Shown here one piece after another: positions 52,893 through 61,452 of a stretch of DNA of 64,000 nt. Origin of the DNA: Bacillus subtilis. Lineage in GTDB: Bacteria; Pseudomonadota; Alphaproteobacteria; Rhizobiales; Rhizobiaceae. The stretch is from contig JAHREI010000003.1 in assembly GCA_021733665.1 (NCBI GenBank), forward strand, positions 426,307 through 490,306, read 5' to 3'. The notes beneath the pieces are model-generated. The model saw only the letters and a program-made list of their open reading frames with translations, ran no database searches and had not been told where the DNA came from. The stretch's first letter is position 1; each line of letters begins with the position of its first letter. Made by a program: the position numbers and the translations under genes.

Positions 52893-52897
52893 CGGCG

Positions 52898-53902
52898 TTA
52901 CCTCAGACGGATACGCGGATCGACAATCGTGTAAATCATGTCAATCACGAGGTTAATGAAAACGAAAAGCGAGGTGTAGACGAGGACAAGGCCGGTAATC
53001 AGCGGAAAATCGCGGAAGGTTATGCCCTGTAACAGCAGATAGCCGATACCGGGCCAAGAGAAGACCGTCTCAACAATGATCGCACCGCTGATGAGTGTGC
53101 CGAATTCAAGCCCGATGATGGTGACAACAGAGATCAGAGCATTGCGGAAAGCATGGCGCCACAGAACAACACGCGCTGACATCCCCTTGGCGCGGGCGGT
53201 CATGACGTAATCTTCCTGCAGATTTTCCAGCACGGATGCACGGGTAATCTGCATAATGATGCCCGCCATATTGGTGCCCAATACGATAACCGGCAATGTC
53301 AGATGCCGCACTGCATCCCACAGCGCATCCCAGCACCCTGCGAGTAACGCATCGATTGTCAGGAAGCCTGTAATAGCCGGAACATCCATGCCCCATGTTA
53401 CACGTCCACCCGATGGCAGGAGGTTAAACATGCCAGCGAAGAGCAAGATCAGGAGAATACCAAGCCAGAAATTTGGCAGGCTAATGCCGAAAAACCCACC
53501 AATTGAGCCGATCGTATCGACAAAGGAGTTCGGCTTGCTGGCAGCCCAGACACCAAGCGGCAATCCCAGAATGACGGCAAGCAGTGTGGAATAGATAGCA
53601 AGCTCAATACTGGCCGGCAAACGCTGTAAAATGAGATCCATGACAGGTTCGCGATAGCGGAAGGATTCTCCCAGATCTCCCATCAGTGCATTCTTGATAA
53701 AGGTCAGATACTGAATATAGACAGGTTGATCGAGCCCCCAGGCAATGCGGATATTCTGCCGGATTTCTTCAGTTACCTCATCGCTGACCAGCATATCCAC
53801 AGGATCGCCGGGTGCGAGTTTTATCAGTACAAAAATCAAAAGTGTCACCATGAAGAGCACAGGAATTGTGCCCAACACGCGCTTCAGCGTATAGCCTAGC
53901 AT
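52898..53902 (-). CDS. ABC transporter permease, DppB type
   Basis: The 334-residue permease starts with the DppB motif (FVLIKLAPGDPVDML), contains the loop YVMTARAKGMSARVVLWRHAFRNALI (key part TARAKGMSARVV) and ends DPRIRLR. Compared with the first system's DppB it has an extra 30-residue loop between transmembrane segments (VTWGMDVPAITGFLTIDALL), which varies among family members. It forms the channel with 52038-52892. Confidence 0.92.
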   Translation of the reverse strand: MLGYTLKRVLGTIPVLFMVTLLIFVLIKLAPGDPVDMLVSDEVTEEIRQNIRIAWGLDQPVYIQYLTFIKNALMGDLGESFRYREPVMDLILQRLPASIELAIYSTLLAVILGLPLGVWAASKPNSFVDTIGSIGGFFGISLPNFWLGILLILLFAGMFNLLPSGGRVTWGMDVPAITGFLTIDALLAGCWDALWDAVRHLTLPVIVLGTNMAGIIMQITRASVLENLQEDYVMTARAKGMSARVVLWRHAFRNALISVVTIIGLEFGTLISGAIIVETVFSWPGIGYLLLQGITFRDFPLITGLVLVYTSLFVFINLVIDMIYTIVDPRIRLR

Positions 53903-54032
53903 GGATAATCCTCGGGAATTGACCGGAGCATGCCAAAGCAGGACGGAGATAAATCTCCGCCTAAGGCATACGCCTGTTAAAAATACAGGTACTTATTCTG
54001 GTCAGCACAACCGGCTTTACCGTTTCCCGAAA

Positions 54033-54059
54033 CCGGACAGAAGAACGCTCACTGTCCGG
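54033..54059 (-). promoter_or_regulatory. Intra-operon hairpin after the binding-protein gene
   Basis: CCGGACAG (54033-54040) and CTGTCCGG (54052-54059) form a perfect 8-bp stem in the 180-base gap before the DppB-type gene. A second perfect stem CGGAGAT/ATCTCCG lies at 53944-53959. As with the other importers here, they may set the SBP-to-permease ratio. Confidence 0.55.
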
Positions 54060-54082
54060 CCTCAGAAATCTTGTATCGGAAA

Positions 54083-55597
54083 TCAACGCAGGTGGATTTC
54101 CCAGCCGTTCACACGGTCGGCTTTGCTCGGTTTGAAATCGATATTCTTGGAAACACCCCATGCCAGACGGTGCAACCAGAGGAAACAAGCCGGAGCGTCT
54201 TCCGTGATCGTCACCATGGCTTTATTGAGCATGGAAACCCGTTTGGTGAAGTCAAATTCTTCACGTTCAGCCTGCAGCAACTTATCGACTTCCGCATTGG
54301 AATATTTCAGACGCGGTGATGCACCGGTTTCAAAATATTGCGCCAATGCAGGGGACGGATCCAGCATATTGCCGCGCCCCATATAATAGAATGATGTGTC
54401 GCCGCGCTGTACATTCGTCCACAGAGTTGCCCATTCCGGTGTCTTCAGCGTTGCTTTAAAGCCCGCCTCTTCCAGCATCGGAATAATTGCTTCTGTAATC
54501 TGGCGGTCTGCAATATAGCGTCCTACCGGCGTGTAAAGATCAACCGCAACACCGGTTGCACCGGCCTCAGCCAGCAAGCTCTTTGCTTTTTCCGGATTAT
54601 AATCAAACGGTGTTTTGTAATCTGCGTCATAGCCAAGCTGACCTGCGCCGACCGGCCCGTTCAGTAAGGTTGCCTGATTACCGAGAATAGCGCGGGCAAT
54701 GCCCTCACGGTTGATTGCATGACATACCGCTTTACGTACACGTGCATCATCCCATGGCTTGGTCTCAGGGCTCATAGCAATAAACATAGCTTCTGCGGAA
54801 TCGACCATTTCAACTGTCGCGTTCGACATCTGCTGCACACGGTTAATCAGCTGCGGCGGAATTCCCTGTGCGATCTGCACCTCGCCATTGGCAAGCGCAG
54901 TCACACGCTGTTCCGGCTCAGTCATCATCCGGTAGAGAATGCGCTTCGGATTTGTCTCACTGACCATCGGATGGCCATCCACACGCTCAATCACAATATG
55001 GCTGCCGATGCCGACTTCCACCAATTTATACGGGCCTGCGCCAATCGGGTGCTGACGGTCAGCTTCCTGTGCACCGTATTTGTCATAGATGGATTTGGAT
55101 GTGATCTGCATGAATGCCAGATAATTCGGCAGCGTGGAGATTTTTTGCGTTGTTGTAATCCGCATACGCAGATCATCAAGCGCTTCAACATTTTTAATAT
55201 ACTGGACAGAGGCTTGCGACATGCTCTGCGGGTCGTTACGCGCGCGTTCCATCGAATGGATCACATCTGCAATGACAACCGGCTCGCCGTTATGACGCTT
55301 CTGATCCGGCCGCAATGTCAGAATCCAGTTCAGATCATCTTCAGGCTCAAGGCTCTCCGCTAAAAACGGAACAAATTTGGCCTGCTCAAAATCCCAGCGC
55401 GTCAGACAACCATAAATCTGACACCAGATCGAGCCGATCAACACAACGGAATCCGCATAAGGATTATAACCCGTCACACCTTCGGTAATCGCAACAGTGA
55501 TTTGATCAGATTTCTGAGCCTGTGCTGGTGATCCCGCGACACTGACAGCCAGTGCAGCCCCCAACAGCAGGGCCTTTTTAATTCCCTTAATCATCAT
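54083..55597 (-). CDS. Peptide-type periplasmic solute-binding protein (DppA-like)
   Basis: The 504-residue SBP_bac_5 protein has a signal peptide (KKALLLGAALAVSVAGSPAQAQ, cleaved near residue 27). Its mature part begins QITVAITEGVTGYNPYADS. Family motifs are IGAGPYKLVEVG, VRKAVCHAINREGIARAILG and SLLAEAGATGV. GAGGAGGGG precedes two adjacent ATGs. It is the first gene of an operon with two permeases, two RidA proteins and a fused ATPase, divergent from a TetR regulator. Confidence 0.9.
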   Translation of the reverse strand: MMIKGIKKALLLGAALAVSVAGSPAQAQKSDQITVAITEGVTGYNPYADSVVLIGSIWCQIYGCLTRWDFEQAKFVPFLAESLEPEDDLNWILTLRPDQKRHNGEPVVIADVIHSMERARNDPQSMSQASVQYIKNVEALDDLRMRITTTQKISTLPNYLAFMQITSKSIYDKYGAQEADRQHPIGAGPYKLVEVGIGSHIVIERVDGHPMVSETNPKRILYRMMTEPEQRVTALANGEVQIAQGIPPQLINRVQQMSNATVEMVDSAEAMFIAMSPETKPWDDARVRKAVCHAINREGIARAILGNQATLLNGPVGAGQLGYDADYKTPFDYNPEKAKSLLAEAGATGVAVDLYTPVGRYIADRQITEAIIPMLEEAGFKATLKTPEWATLWTNVQRGDTSFYYMGRGNMLDPSPALAQYFETGASPRLKYSNAEVDKLLQAEREEFDFTKRVSMLNKAMVTITEDAPACFLWLHRLAWGVSKNIDFKPSKADRVNGWEIHLR

Positions 55598-55647
55598 TCC
55601 CCTCCTCTTTTTATGTCATGCGTGACAAGAAGTAGTTTTATTTAAAT

Positions 55648-55667
55648 AAGTAAGTTATTACTTACTT
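55648..55667. promoter_or_regulatory. Perfect palindrome AAGTAAGT-TATT-ACTTACTT, likely TetR operator
   Basis: A perfect 8-4-8 dyad lies in the 143-base region between the divergent binding-protein and TetR-type genes, about 50 bases before the first and 75 before the second. Size and symmetry are as expected for a TetR-family operator. Confidence 0.7.
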
Positions 55668-55740
55668 TCTTGTCAATTGCCCTCATTGCAAAATGCGTAA
55701 ATATACGCTCTGAAATGTCAGAGCGTCGGAGGATTACAGA

Positions 55741-56400
55741 ATGAGTAAAGTGGATATGAACACTTCCAAAGCTGTGCGCTCGCGCAATGCCCAAGCCACA
55801 AGCCAGGCTATTCTCGAATCAGCCATTGTTGAATTTTGCGAATATGGCCTGAGCGGTGCCAGCACATCGCGTATAGTCGAGCGTGCGGGCTGTAATATCC
55901 GCATGCTTTACCATTATTTCCAGAACAAAGAGACGCTGTATAAAGCGGCTCTGGAACAGGTTTATAACCAGCTGCGCGGCAAAGAAGCAGAACTGAGCAT
56001 ACTCGACCGCGACCCTATGGACGCAATTAAAACCCTGACGGCATTTACCTTTGATTATATGCGGGACACCCCCGCTTTTATTAAACTCGTACTTGGTGAA
56101 AACCTGCTGCAGGGAGAGTTCATCCGTACTATTCCGAGTATACCGCGCTCGTCACGCCCGTTTATTCAGTCGATCCAGACACAACTCGACCGTGGGGTTG
56201 CTGCCGGAATATTCCGCTCAGGGATCGATGCCACCCAGCTTTATATTTCTATCGTCTCGCTCAGCTTTATGTATCTTTCCAGCCAATATACGCTGTCCGT
56301 TACTTTTGGCGTCGATATCTCCTCGGAGGAGAATATCCGCACACGCCGCCTTCACGTCGTGGATATGATTGAAAAATATCTGAAACTGAGCGCTGAATAA
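55741..56400 (+). CDS. TetR-family transcriptional regulator
   Basis: The 219-residue protein has an N-terminal TetR HTH (about 15-65: SQAILESAIVEFCEYGLSGASTSRIVERAGCN, key parts VEFCEYGLSGAST and RIVERAGCNIRMLYHYF). The C-terminal all-helical ligand domain has no readable ligand specificity. It is divergent from the peptide ABC/RidA operon, with a perfect palindrome between them, so it probably represses that operon and itself. GGAGG precedes the ATG at good distance. Confidence 0.92.
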   Translation: MSKVDMNTSKAVRSRNAQATSQAILESAIVEFCEYGLSGASTSRIVERAGCNIRMLYHYFQNKETLYKAALEQVYNQLRGKEAELSILDRDPMDAIKTLTAFTFDYMRDTPAFIKLVLGENLLQGEFIRTIPSIPRSSRPFIQSIQTQLDRGVAAGIFRSGIDATQLYISIVSLSFMYLSSQYTLSVTFGVDISSEENIRTRRLHVVDMIEKYLKLSAE

Positions 56401-56417
56401 GCCATATAAAACAAAAA

Positions 56418-56448
56418 CTGCCGTCAGATCGTTAAAATCTGACGGCAG
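56418..56448 (-). terminator. Rho-independent terminator of the adhesin secretion operon
   Basis: CTGCCGTCAGAT (56418-56429) and ATCTGACGGCAG (56437-56448) form a perfect 12-bp stem. On the minus strand it is followed by TTTTTGTTTTAT, the classical terminator pattern, 55 bases after the HlyD-type stop. It may also stop the convergent TetR transcript. Confidence 0.92.
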
Positions 56449-56502
56449 AATACAAAGTACAGTCGTACTTACCAATCCATAGTGACTTTACCAGAGATAA
56501 TA

Positions 56503-57693
56503 TTACCTCTCTCTCAAAGCCTCTCCTGCCTTATTGAATGGTTTCACGAGATATTCAAAAACAGTTTTACTGCCGGTATGAATATCAACCGCAGCTACCA
56601 TTCCCGGAACGATCGGAAACCGCTCATTATTCTTGTTAAAAAGAGCGTCAGTTTCCGTCTTAATAAAAACACGGTAATAAAACTCTTCCGGCTTTACTTC
56701 ATTTTGGATCGTATCAGGAGAGATACTGACAACCTTGCCCTCCATCCCTCCATAAATTGCGTAATCATAAGCCGTAATTTTGACGCTGGCCCTTTGTTGC
56801 GGGTGGATATACGCAATATCCCGCGGTGAAACACGGGTCTCAATCAGAAGCTGTTCATCAAGCGGAACAATAATCATCAGCTTACCATTTGGCGGAACCA
56901 CGCCGCCTACGGTTGAGACCTCGATATTTTTAACAATACCGCGTACCGGTGAGCGCAGTGTCATTCGTTGAAGTGAATCTGAACGACCGCGAATAACAGA
57001 TGAAAGCGCCTCAACATCCGCATTTGCTTTTGCCAGCTCTTCCCGGGCTTTTACAATATAATCCGATTGTACCTCTGTTTCTTTCAGCTGCAGCTCTACC
57101 AGCTGTCGTTTCAAGCGAATAACTTCCACGTTACTCGCTGCACCCATTTTAGTCAGCGACTGACTGATCGCCAGTTCGTCCTCAACAAGCTTTTTAGATT
57201 CAGCAATCCAATTCAACGACTCTGTTAAGCTGCGGCGACGGGCTTCATATAGTTTTGTTTCTGATGCAATCAGCTCAGGAAAACCATTAAGATCCTGATG
57301 AAATGCAACTTCCGTACCATTAACCTCTGAGGTCAAACGGGCAGAGCTGGCAAGTGCCGCCCGATATTTAGCTGCGCTTTCCTGCACCGTCGCTTCCGTA
57401 ACCGTAGGATCAAGTTGTGCAAGAATTTGACCCGGCTCGACAACGTCATCCTGCCGGACATACAGCTTAGCCAAAACACCGCCTTCCAGTGACTGTATCA
57501 CCTGCTCTTGTGATGTCGGCACGACTTTGCCCGTACCGGTGGATACCTCATCAAGCACTGCCCAATAAGCCCAGATCAGCATGACGAGGAAAAGCAGAAA
57601 GACAAGCCGGACAAGTTTTTTGGAACGGTTCAGTCTTTGACCGTCCTGACTTCCGTTTACCCAGTTTTCAAAATCGTCACCAATGGCAGCCAT
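56503..57693 (-). CDS. Type I secretion membrane-fusion protein (HlyD/BapD-like)
   Basis: The protein has 396 residues from the ATG at 57693 with GAGG 6 bases upstream; an upstream GTG at 57705 overlaps the ATPase stop. A short cytoplasmic N-terminus is followed by one transmembrane segment (KLVRLVFLLFLVMLIWAYWA). A lipoyl-type beta region (VVPTSQEQVIQSLEGGVLAKLYVRQDDVV, key part SLEGGVLAKLYVRQDDVV) and a long helical hairpin (about 110-260) come next, then the second lipoyl half SPVRGIVKNIEVSTVGGVV (key part PVRGIVKNIEV). It links the ATPase to the TolC-like protein and is last gene of the operon. Confidence 0.92.
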   Translation of the reverse strand: MAAIGDDFENWVNGSQDGQRLNRSKKLVRLVFLLFLVMLIWAYWAVLDEVSTGTGKVVPTSQEQVIQSLEGGVLAKLYVRQDDVVEPGQILAQLDPTVTEATVQESAAKYRAALASSARLTSEVNGTEVAFHQDLNGFPELIASETKLYEARRRSLTESLNWIAESKKLVEDELAISQSLTKMGAASNVEVIRLKRQLVELQLKETEVQSDYIVKAREELAKANADVEALSSVIRGRSDSLQRMTLRSPVRGIVKNIEVSTVGGVVPPNGKLMIIVPLDEQLLIETRVSPRDIAYIHPQQRASVKITAYDYAIYGGMEGKVVSISPDTIQNEVKPEEFYYRVFIKTETDALFNKNNERFPIVPGMVAAVDIHTGSKTVFEYLVKPFNKAGEALRER

Positions 57694-57701
57694 CGGCTTC
57701 C

Positions 57702-59906
57702 TCACAGTTCTGTTTTGGGCATTGCAACTTTGCTCATGCCGAACAATGTCTGCAAACCACGCTCTTTTGTGTCATCCAAAGCAATCTGACCATTTTCAAC
57801 GACAAGTAACCGATTAATCAGCTCCAATACCCGCATACGATGTGTTGCAATAACGACCGTGCGCCCCGTACTCCATTTCGAGAATTGTTCGATAAAATGC
57901 CGTTCGGTCGCTTCATCCATCGAGGATGTCGGCTCATCAAGCAAAATAACCGCCGGATCACGGATCAATAAGCGAGCTAACAAAATTGCTTGTTTCTGCC
58001 CGCCTGAAAGACCGGCTCCGCCCTCCTGAACAAGATGTTCAAGCCCTTCAGGTAGTTTCTTGATAAAGCCATCAACTCCAACCATGACAAGCACACGTTG
58101 AATTTGCTCATCAGACGCATAAGGTGCGCCCATAGTAATATTCTCACGCAGTGTTCCGAAGAAAAGCCGTGAGTTCTGCGTCAACAAGCCGACATCGCGC
58201 CGCACATCCGCAGGATCAATCTGGGGCAATGACAAATTATCCAGCAAGACCTCGCCGTCACAGGCATCCAGCAATCCGGACATTGCCATCAGTAATGTCG
58301 ACTTGCCTGCCCCGTTCCGCCCCAGAACAGCAATATGCTCCCCCTGTTTTACTTGTAGTTTTTTCACCAAAAGCACAGGGGGCGTGTCTTGCCCGCCGTA
58401 GCGGAACAGCGCATTTTTAAAACTATAGGAACCCGATATATTCGGGCAATGAATGCGGTTTTCATGATCAGGATGATCAACAGGCATCCGCATCAGATCA
58501 TCAAGACCTTTCTTGGCAATCCTTGCATGCTGGAAACGGCCGGCAATTTGAGAGATTTGTCCCATAGGCGCCAGCATTCTTGAGCCAAGGATTGAAGCGC
58601 CCACTAAAGCACCAGTCGTAAGATCTCCGCTGATCACCATAGGCGCACCGATAAAAACAGTCAGCGCATAAACTCCCGCCTGCACATTTTGTGTCCAGAC
58701 ACCCAATGTATTCGTCACAGAACGCAACCGGATCTGCGCTTCACCGGTTACCGCATTAAAATGGTTCCATTGCTGTTGAAAACGGCTCTCTGCCTGCAGG
58801 GACTTAATATCTTCAATGCCCTGAACAGTTTCCAGAAGCATGGCATTCCTCAATGAGGCTTCGCGCATAGCCTCATTGGCATGTCTGCGCAGTCGCGGCT
58901 GCAAAAGAATTCCCGGCAACAGCAAAGCGGCAAGAGCGGCAAGAGGGATAAAAACAAGTGGCCCTGTCAGCCACCAAAACAATATAAGAAACAGCAGGAA
59001 GAAAGGTAAATCCGCTATTGCAGCGACCGTTGTTGACGTCAGCAACTCCCGCACCTGTTCAATGTCACGCAACTGCGAAATAAAAGAGCCGGTGGAGGCC
59101 GGTCGGGCACGGTTTTTAATTCTTAAAGCATGCCCGAAAACCACATCAGACATTTGCAAATCTGCTTTTTTTCCAAGCATATCAATTATGCTCATACGGG
59201 TTCTGCGCATCATAAAATCAAATGCGATTGCCAGAACGACCCCGCTAAAAAGCACATATAATGTATTAAATGACTGAGCAGGAATAACACGGTCATATAT
59301 CTGCATTGAGAAAATAATGCCGGCCAATCCCAATGTATTTGCGATGAGTGAAGCAATCATCACATGGCTGTATGACTTTAGATCACTGAAAATTATCCGC
59401 TTCAGCCAGTTATCTTCATATGGTTTGATATAAGCATCAACCCGCACATCAGGAGCACTTTTTGATAGACGGGCAAGTAAAACACGCTGGGTTTTTAAAA
59501 GCAGCTCGTCGAGCGGAAACTGGTGTTCCAATCCCTGATCGCCGCTCAGCCAGACGCCTGCCATCTGGCCTTGGGAGATTTTATGAACAACAGCCAGCTG
59601 CCCGCCTTGCAATTCAAGCACGAAGGGCACATGCCAAGCAGAAAGTTCTATTTGCGGTCGCTCTATGAGCTTAACGCTTAATCCGATACGCCGGGCAATT
59701 GTACGGATTTTTACTTCATCGCCGGAACCGTCATCTGCCTGTGCAGTCAGGCGCAAACTCTCCGGGGAAATAGGAAGACGATAGTATTTCGCTATTAAAG
59801 ATAAAGATTCCAGCCACATATCATCATGAAACTGTCTGTCAGCTTCCTGATTAGTTATGCCGGAGTTTAATTTGAGTTCTTCTCTTGAAACATCACCGCC
59901 CTTCAT
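57702..59906 (-). CDS. Type I secretion ABC ATPase with degenerate C39 domain (HlyB/BapC-like)
   Basis: The 734-residue exporter has an N-terminal C39-like domain (about 20-140) in which the catalytic Cys position is occupied by FHDDMWLES, so it cannot cleave a leader and acts as a docking domain. Transmembrane domain about 180-440. Nucleotide-binding domain: Walker A GRNGAGKST (529-537), signature LSGGQ (633-637), Walker B ILLDEP (654-659), THR switch (688-690). It overlaps the TolC-like gene by 4 bases. It should export the adhesin encoded upstream directly to the cell surface. Confidence 0.93.
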   Translation of the reverse strand: MKGGDVSREELKLNSGITNQEADRQFHDDMWLESLSLIAKYYRLPISPESLRLTAQADDGSGDEVKIRTIARRIGLSVKLIERPQIELSAWHVPFVLELQGGQLAVVHKISQGQMAGVWLSGDQGLEHQFPLDELLLKTQRVLLARLSKSAPDVRVDAYIKPYEDNWLKRIIFSDLKSYSHVMIASLIANTLGLAGIIFSMQIYDRVIPAQSFNTLYVLFSGVVLAIAFDFMMRRTRMSIIDMLGKKADLQMSDVVFGHALRIKNRARPASTGSFISQLRDIEQVRELLTSTTVAAIADLPFFLLFLILFWWLTGPLVFIPLAALAALLLPGILLQPRLRRHANEAMREASLRNAMLLETVQGIEDIKSLQAESRFQQQWNHFNAVTGEAQIRLRSVTNTLGVWTQNVQAGVYALTVFIGAPMVISGDLTTGALVGASILGSRMLAPMGQISQIAGRFQHARIAKKGLDDLMRMPVDHPDHENRIHCPNISGSYSFKNALFRYGGQDTPPVLLVKKLQVKQGEHIAVLGRNGAGKSTLLMAMSGLLDACDGEVLLDNLSLPQIDPADVRRDVGLLTQNSRLFFGTLRENITMGAPYASDEQIQRVLVMVGVDGFIKKLPEGLEHLVQEGGAGLSGGQKQAILLARLLIRDPAVILLDEPTSSMDEATERHFIEQFSKWSTGRTVVIATHRMRVLELINRLLVVENGQIALDDTKERGLQTLFGMSKVAMPKTEL

Positions 59907-61369
59907 TGAACCGTCGCCCCTCCGCGCAGTGTGTCCGGATTAATACCAAAACTGTTCCTGAGCTTGCCTGAATTATAAAGGCAGCCAATATTTAACAAAC
60001 GCAAATCATGTTCAGTATTGGCAAGCTGAAAACGGGATTCATGCAGCTCTTGCTCCGCATTTAATAAGTCCAGCAGAGTACGGGTACCAAGCTCTAAATA
60101 TTGCTCGCGGTAGAGATCTCGTGTCTGTACCATCATGCTCGCGCGCGTCTTTAAAGAACCTTGTAACCGGCTTAATGACCCTATCTGACTACGTGCTTCC
60201 ATCAAATTGCGCTGCACATCATAACGCGCTCTTCTGATTGCAGCATCCGCTGTTTCCAGAGCATATGCCGCAGCTCTTTTCTTCGCATTGGTTCTGCCGC
60301 CATTATATAAGCTGGAAGATACATTCAGCCCCACGCTGTAATCCAGCCGGCGATCACGATCAGTCGTGTTATTATATGATCCATTGAGATCATAGTTTGT
60401 GGATGCTTCAAGAGAAACAGTCGGCAACGCTTCTGCTTTATTCATCGACAGCTGTGCCTTAGCTTCTTCTTTTTCAGCCTCAGCCTGAAGCATTGCAGGA
60501 ACATCCTCCCACACAGGATTAGCCACGTCGCATGATTTGCTGAGCCATGCAGGGACATCTGAAACAGGACGGGCAGAGGCACTGCCAATCAGAGAACCTA
60601 ATGCGACTTGCCAACGATCAAGCTCAGACTGATATTGCAATTGGGTAGCTAACGCGTTTTCGACACGCGCATCGGCCTGAACTTTGTCCGACATGGTGCT
60701 CGCGCCCTTATTCGTCCGCTCTTCAACCAGACCGGCGATACGTTTCACCCCTTCGACTTGTGCCCGTGCAAAACCTGACAGCTGCTCATACCGCTGTACT
60801 TCTATCAGCGCATTGGCTGTGTCTCGTGAAAGATTGTCGACTGCGGCCAGAAGACGTGCATGATTGAGATTTTTCCCCGCCTTCTCAAAATTTACCGAGC
60901 CTGAGACTTTGCCAAAATCATACAATAATTGCGAAGCGGTAATATTAAAATCCGGCCGCCAGCTATCACGGTTGCGACTTTGATAGCCTGAACCAATACC
61001 CGCCTTTAACTGGGGGTAATAACCGGATTCAGCAGCCCGTATACGCTCATCTGCTTCATAAATTCGTCCGGTTGCCTCATCCACTGCCGGATGCCATGCG
61101 ACTGCCCGCCGAACTGCAGCCTCCAGAGTAAGAGAGCCGTTATCTGCGCGCTTCGAACCCGCTTTACTACTTACGTCAGAATGACTTGAATAATCAGCGG
61201 CTGCAGCATTTTTATTGACAGTATCCGATGAGGATATTTCTCCGGCTTTTGGCAGCACAGTTTTTTTTGAAGAAGGTACAAGTTCAGCCTCTGATGTCTG
61301 GCAACCAGACAAAAGAAAGAAAAACAACATTATAATTGTCAAACGTCCTAAGACCGTATTTTTCTGCAT
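59903..61369 (-). CDS. TolC-family outer-membrane protein with lipobox (BapB-like)
   Basis: The protein has 488 residues. The N-terminus MFFFLLSG-C ends in a lipobox with Cys23 or nearby, so it is probably a lipoprotein, more like OprM than E. coli TolC. After a Ser/Ala/Lys linker come two TolC repeats (SLTLEAAVRRAVAWHPAVDEA and later coiled-coil helices). AESGYYPQLKAGIGSGYQ and LDLLNAEQELHESRFQLANTEHDL (key part DLLNAEQELHESR) are typical LapE/AggA-type motifs. It forms the outer-membrane exit duct of the type I system. Confidence 0.9.
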   Translation of the reverse strand: MQKNTVLGRLTIIMLFFFLLSGCQTSEAELVPSSKKTVLPKAGEISSSDTVNKNAAAADYSSHSDVSSKAGSKRADNGSLTLEAAVRRAVAWHPAVDEATGRIYEADERIRAAESGYYPQLKAGIGSGYQSRNRDSWRPDFNITASQLLYDFGKVSGSVNFEKAGKNLNHARLLAAVDNLSRDTANALIEVQRYEQLSGFARAQVEGVKRIAGLVEERTNKGASTMSDKVQADARVENALATQLQYQSELDRWQVALGSLIGSASARPVSDVPAWLSKSCDVANPVWEDVPAMLQAEAEKEEAKAQLSMNKAEALPTVSLEASTNYDLNGSYNNTTDRDRRLDYSVGLNVSSSLYNGGRTNAKKRAAAYALETADAAIRRARYDVQRNLMEARSQIGSLSRLQGSLKTRASMMVQTRDLYREQYLELGTRTLLDLLNAEQELHESRFQLANTEHDLRLLNIGCLYNSGKLRNSFGINPDTLRGGATVQ

Positions 61370-61409
61370 TTACAATCCGTTATGCTCAGTCCCCTGAAAG
61401 CTGCAGTTA

Positions 61410-61441
61410 ACCTCCGCCACGATTTAAGCCGCAGCGGAGGT
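61410..61441 (-). promoter_or_regulatory. Hairpin between adhesin and secretion genes
   Basis: ACCTCCGC (61410-61417) and GCGGAGGT (61434-61441) form a perfect 8-bp stem with a 16-base loop, 12 bases after the adhesin stop on the minus strand. It has no T-run. It may lower transcription of the secretion genes relative to the large adhesin gene. Confidence 0.45.
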
Positions 61442-61452
61442 CAAAATATTGA

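Noticed and set aside
54719..55363. 214-codon ORF antisense to the second DppA-like gene
   Set aside because: It sits in a real SBP gene; composition is typical of an antisense frame.
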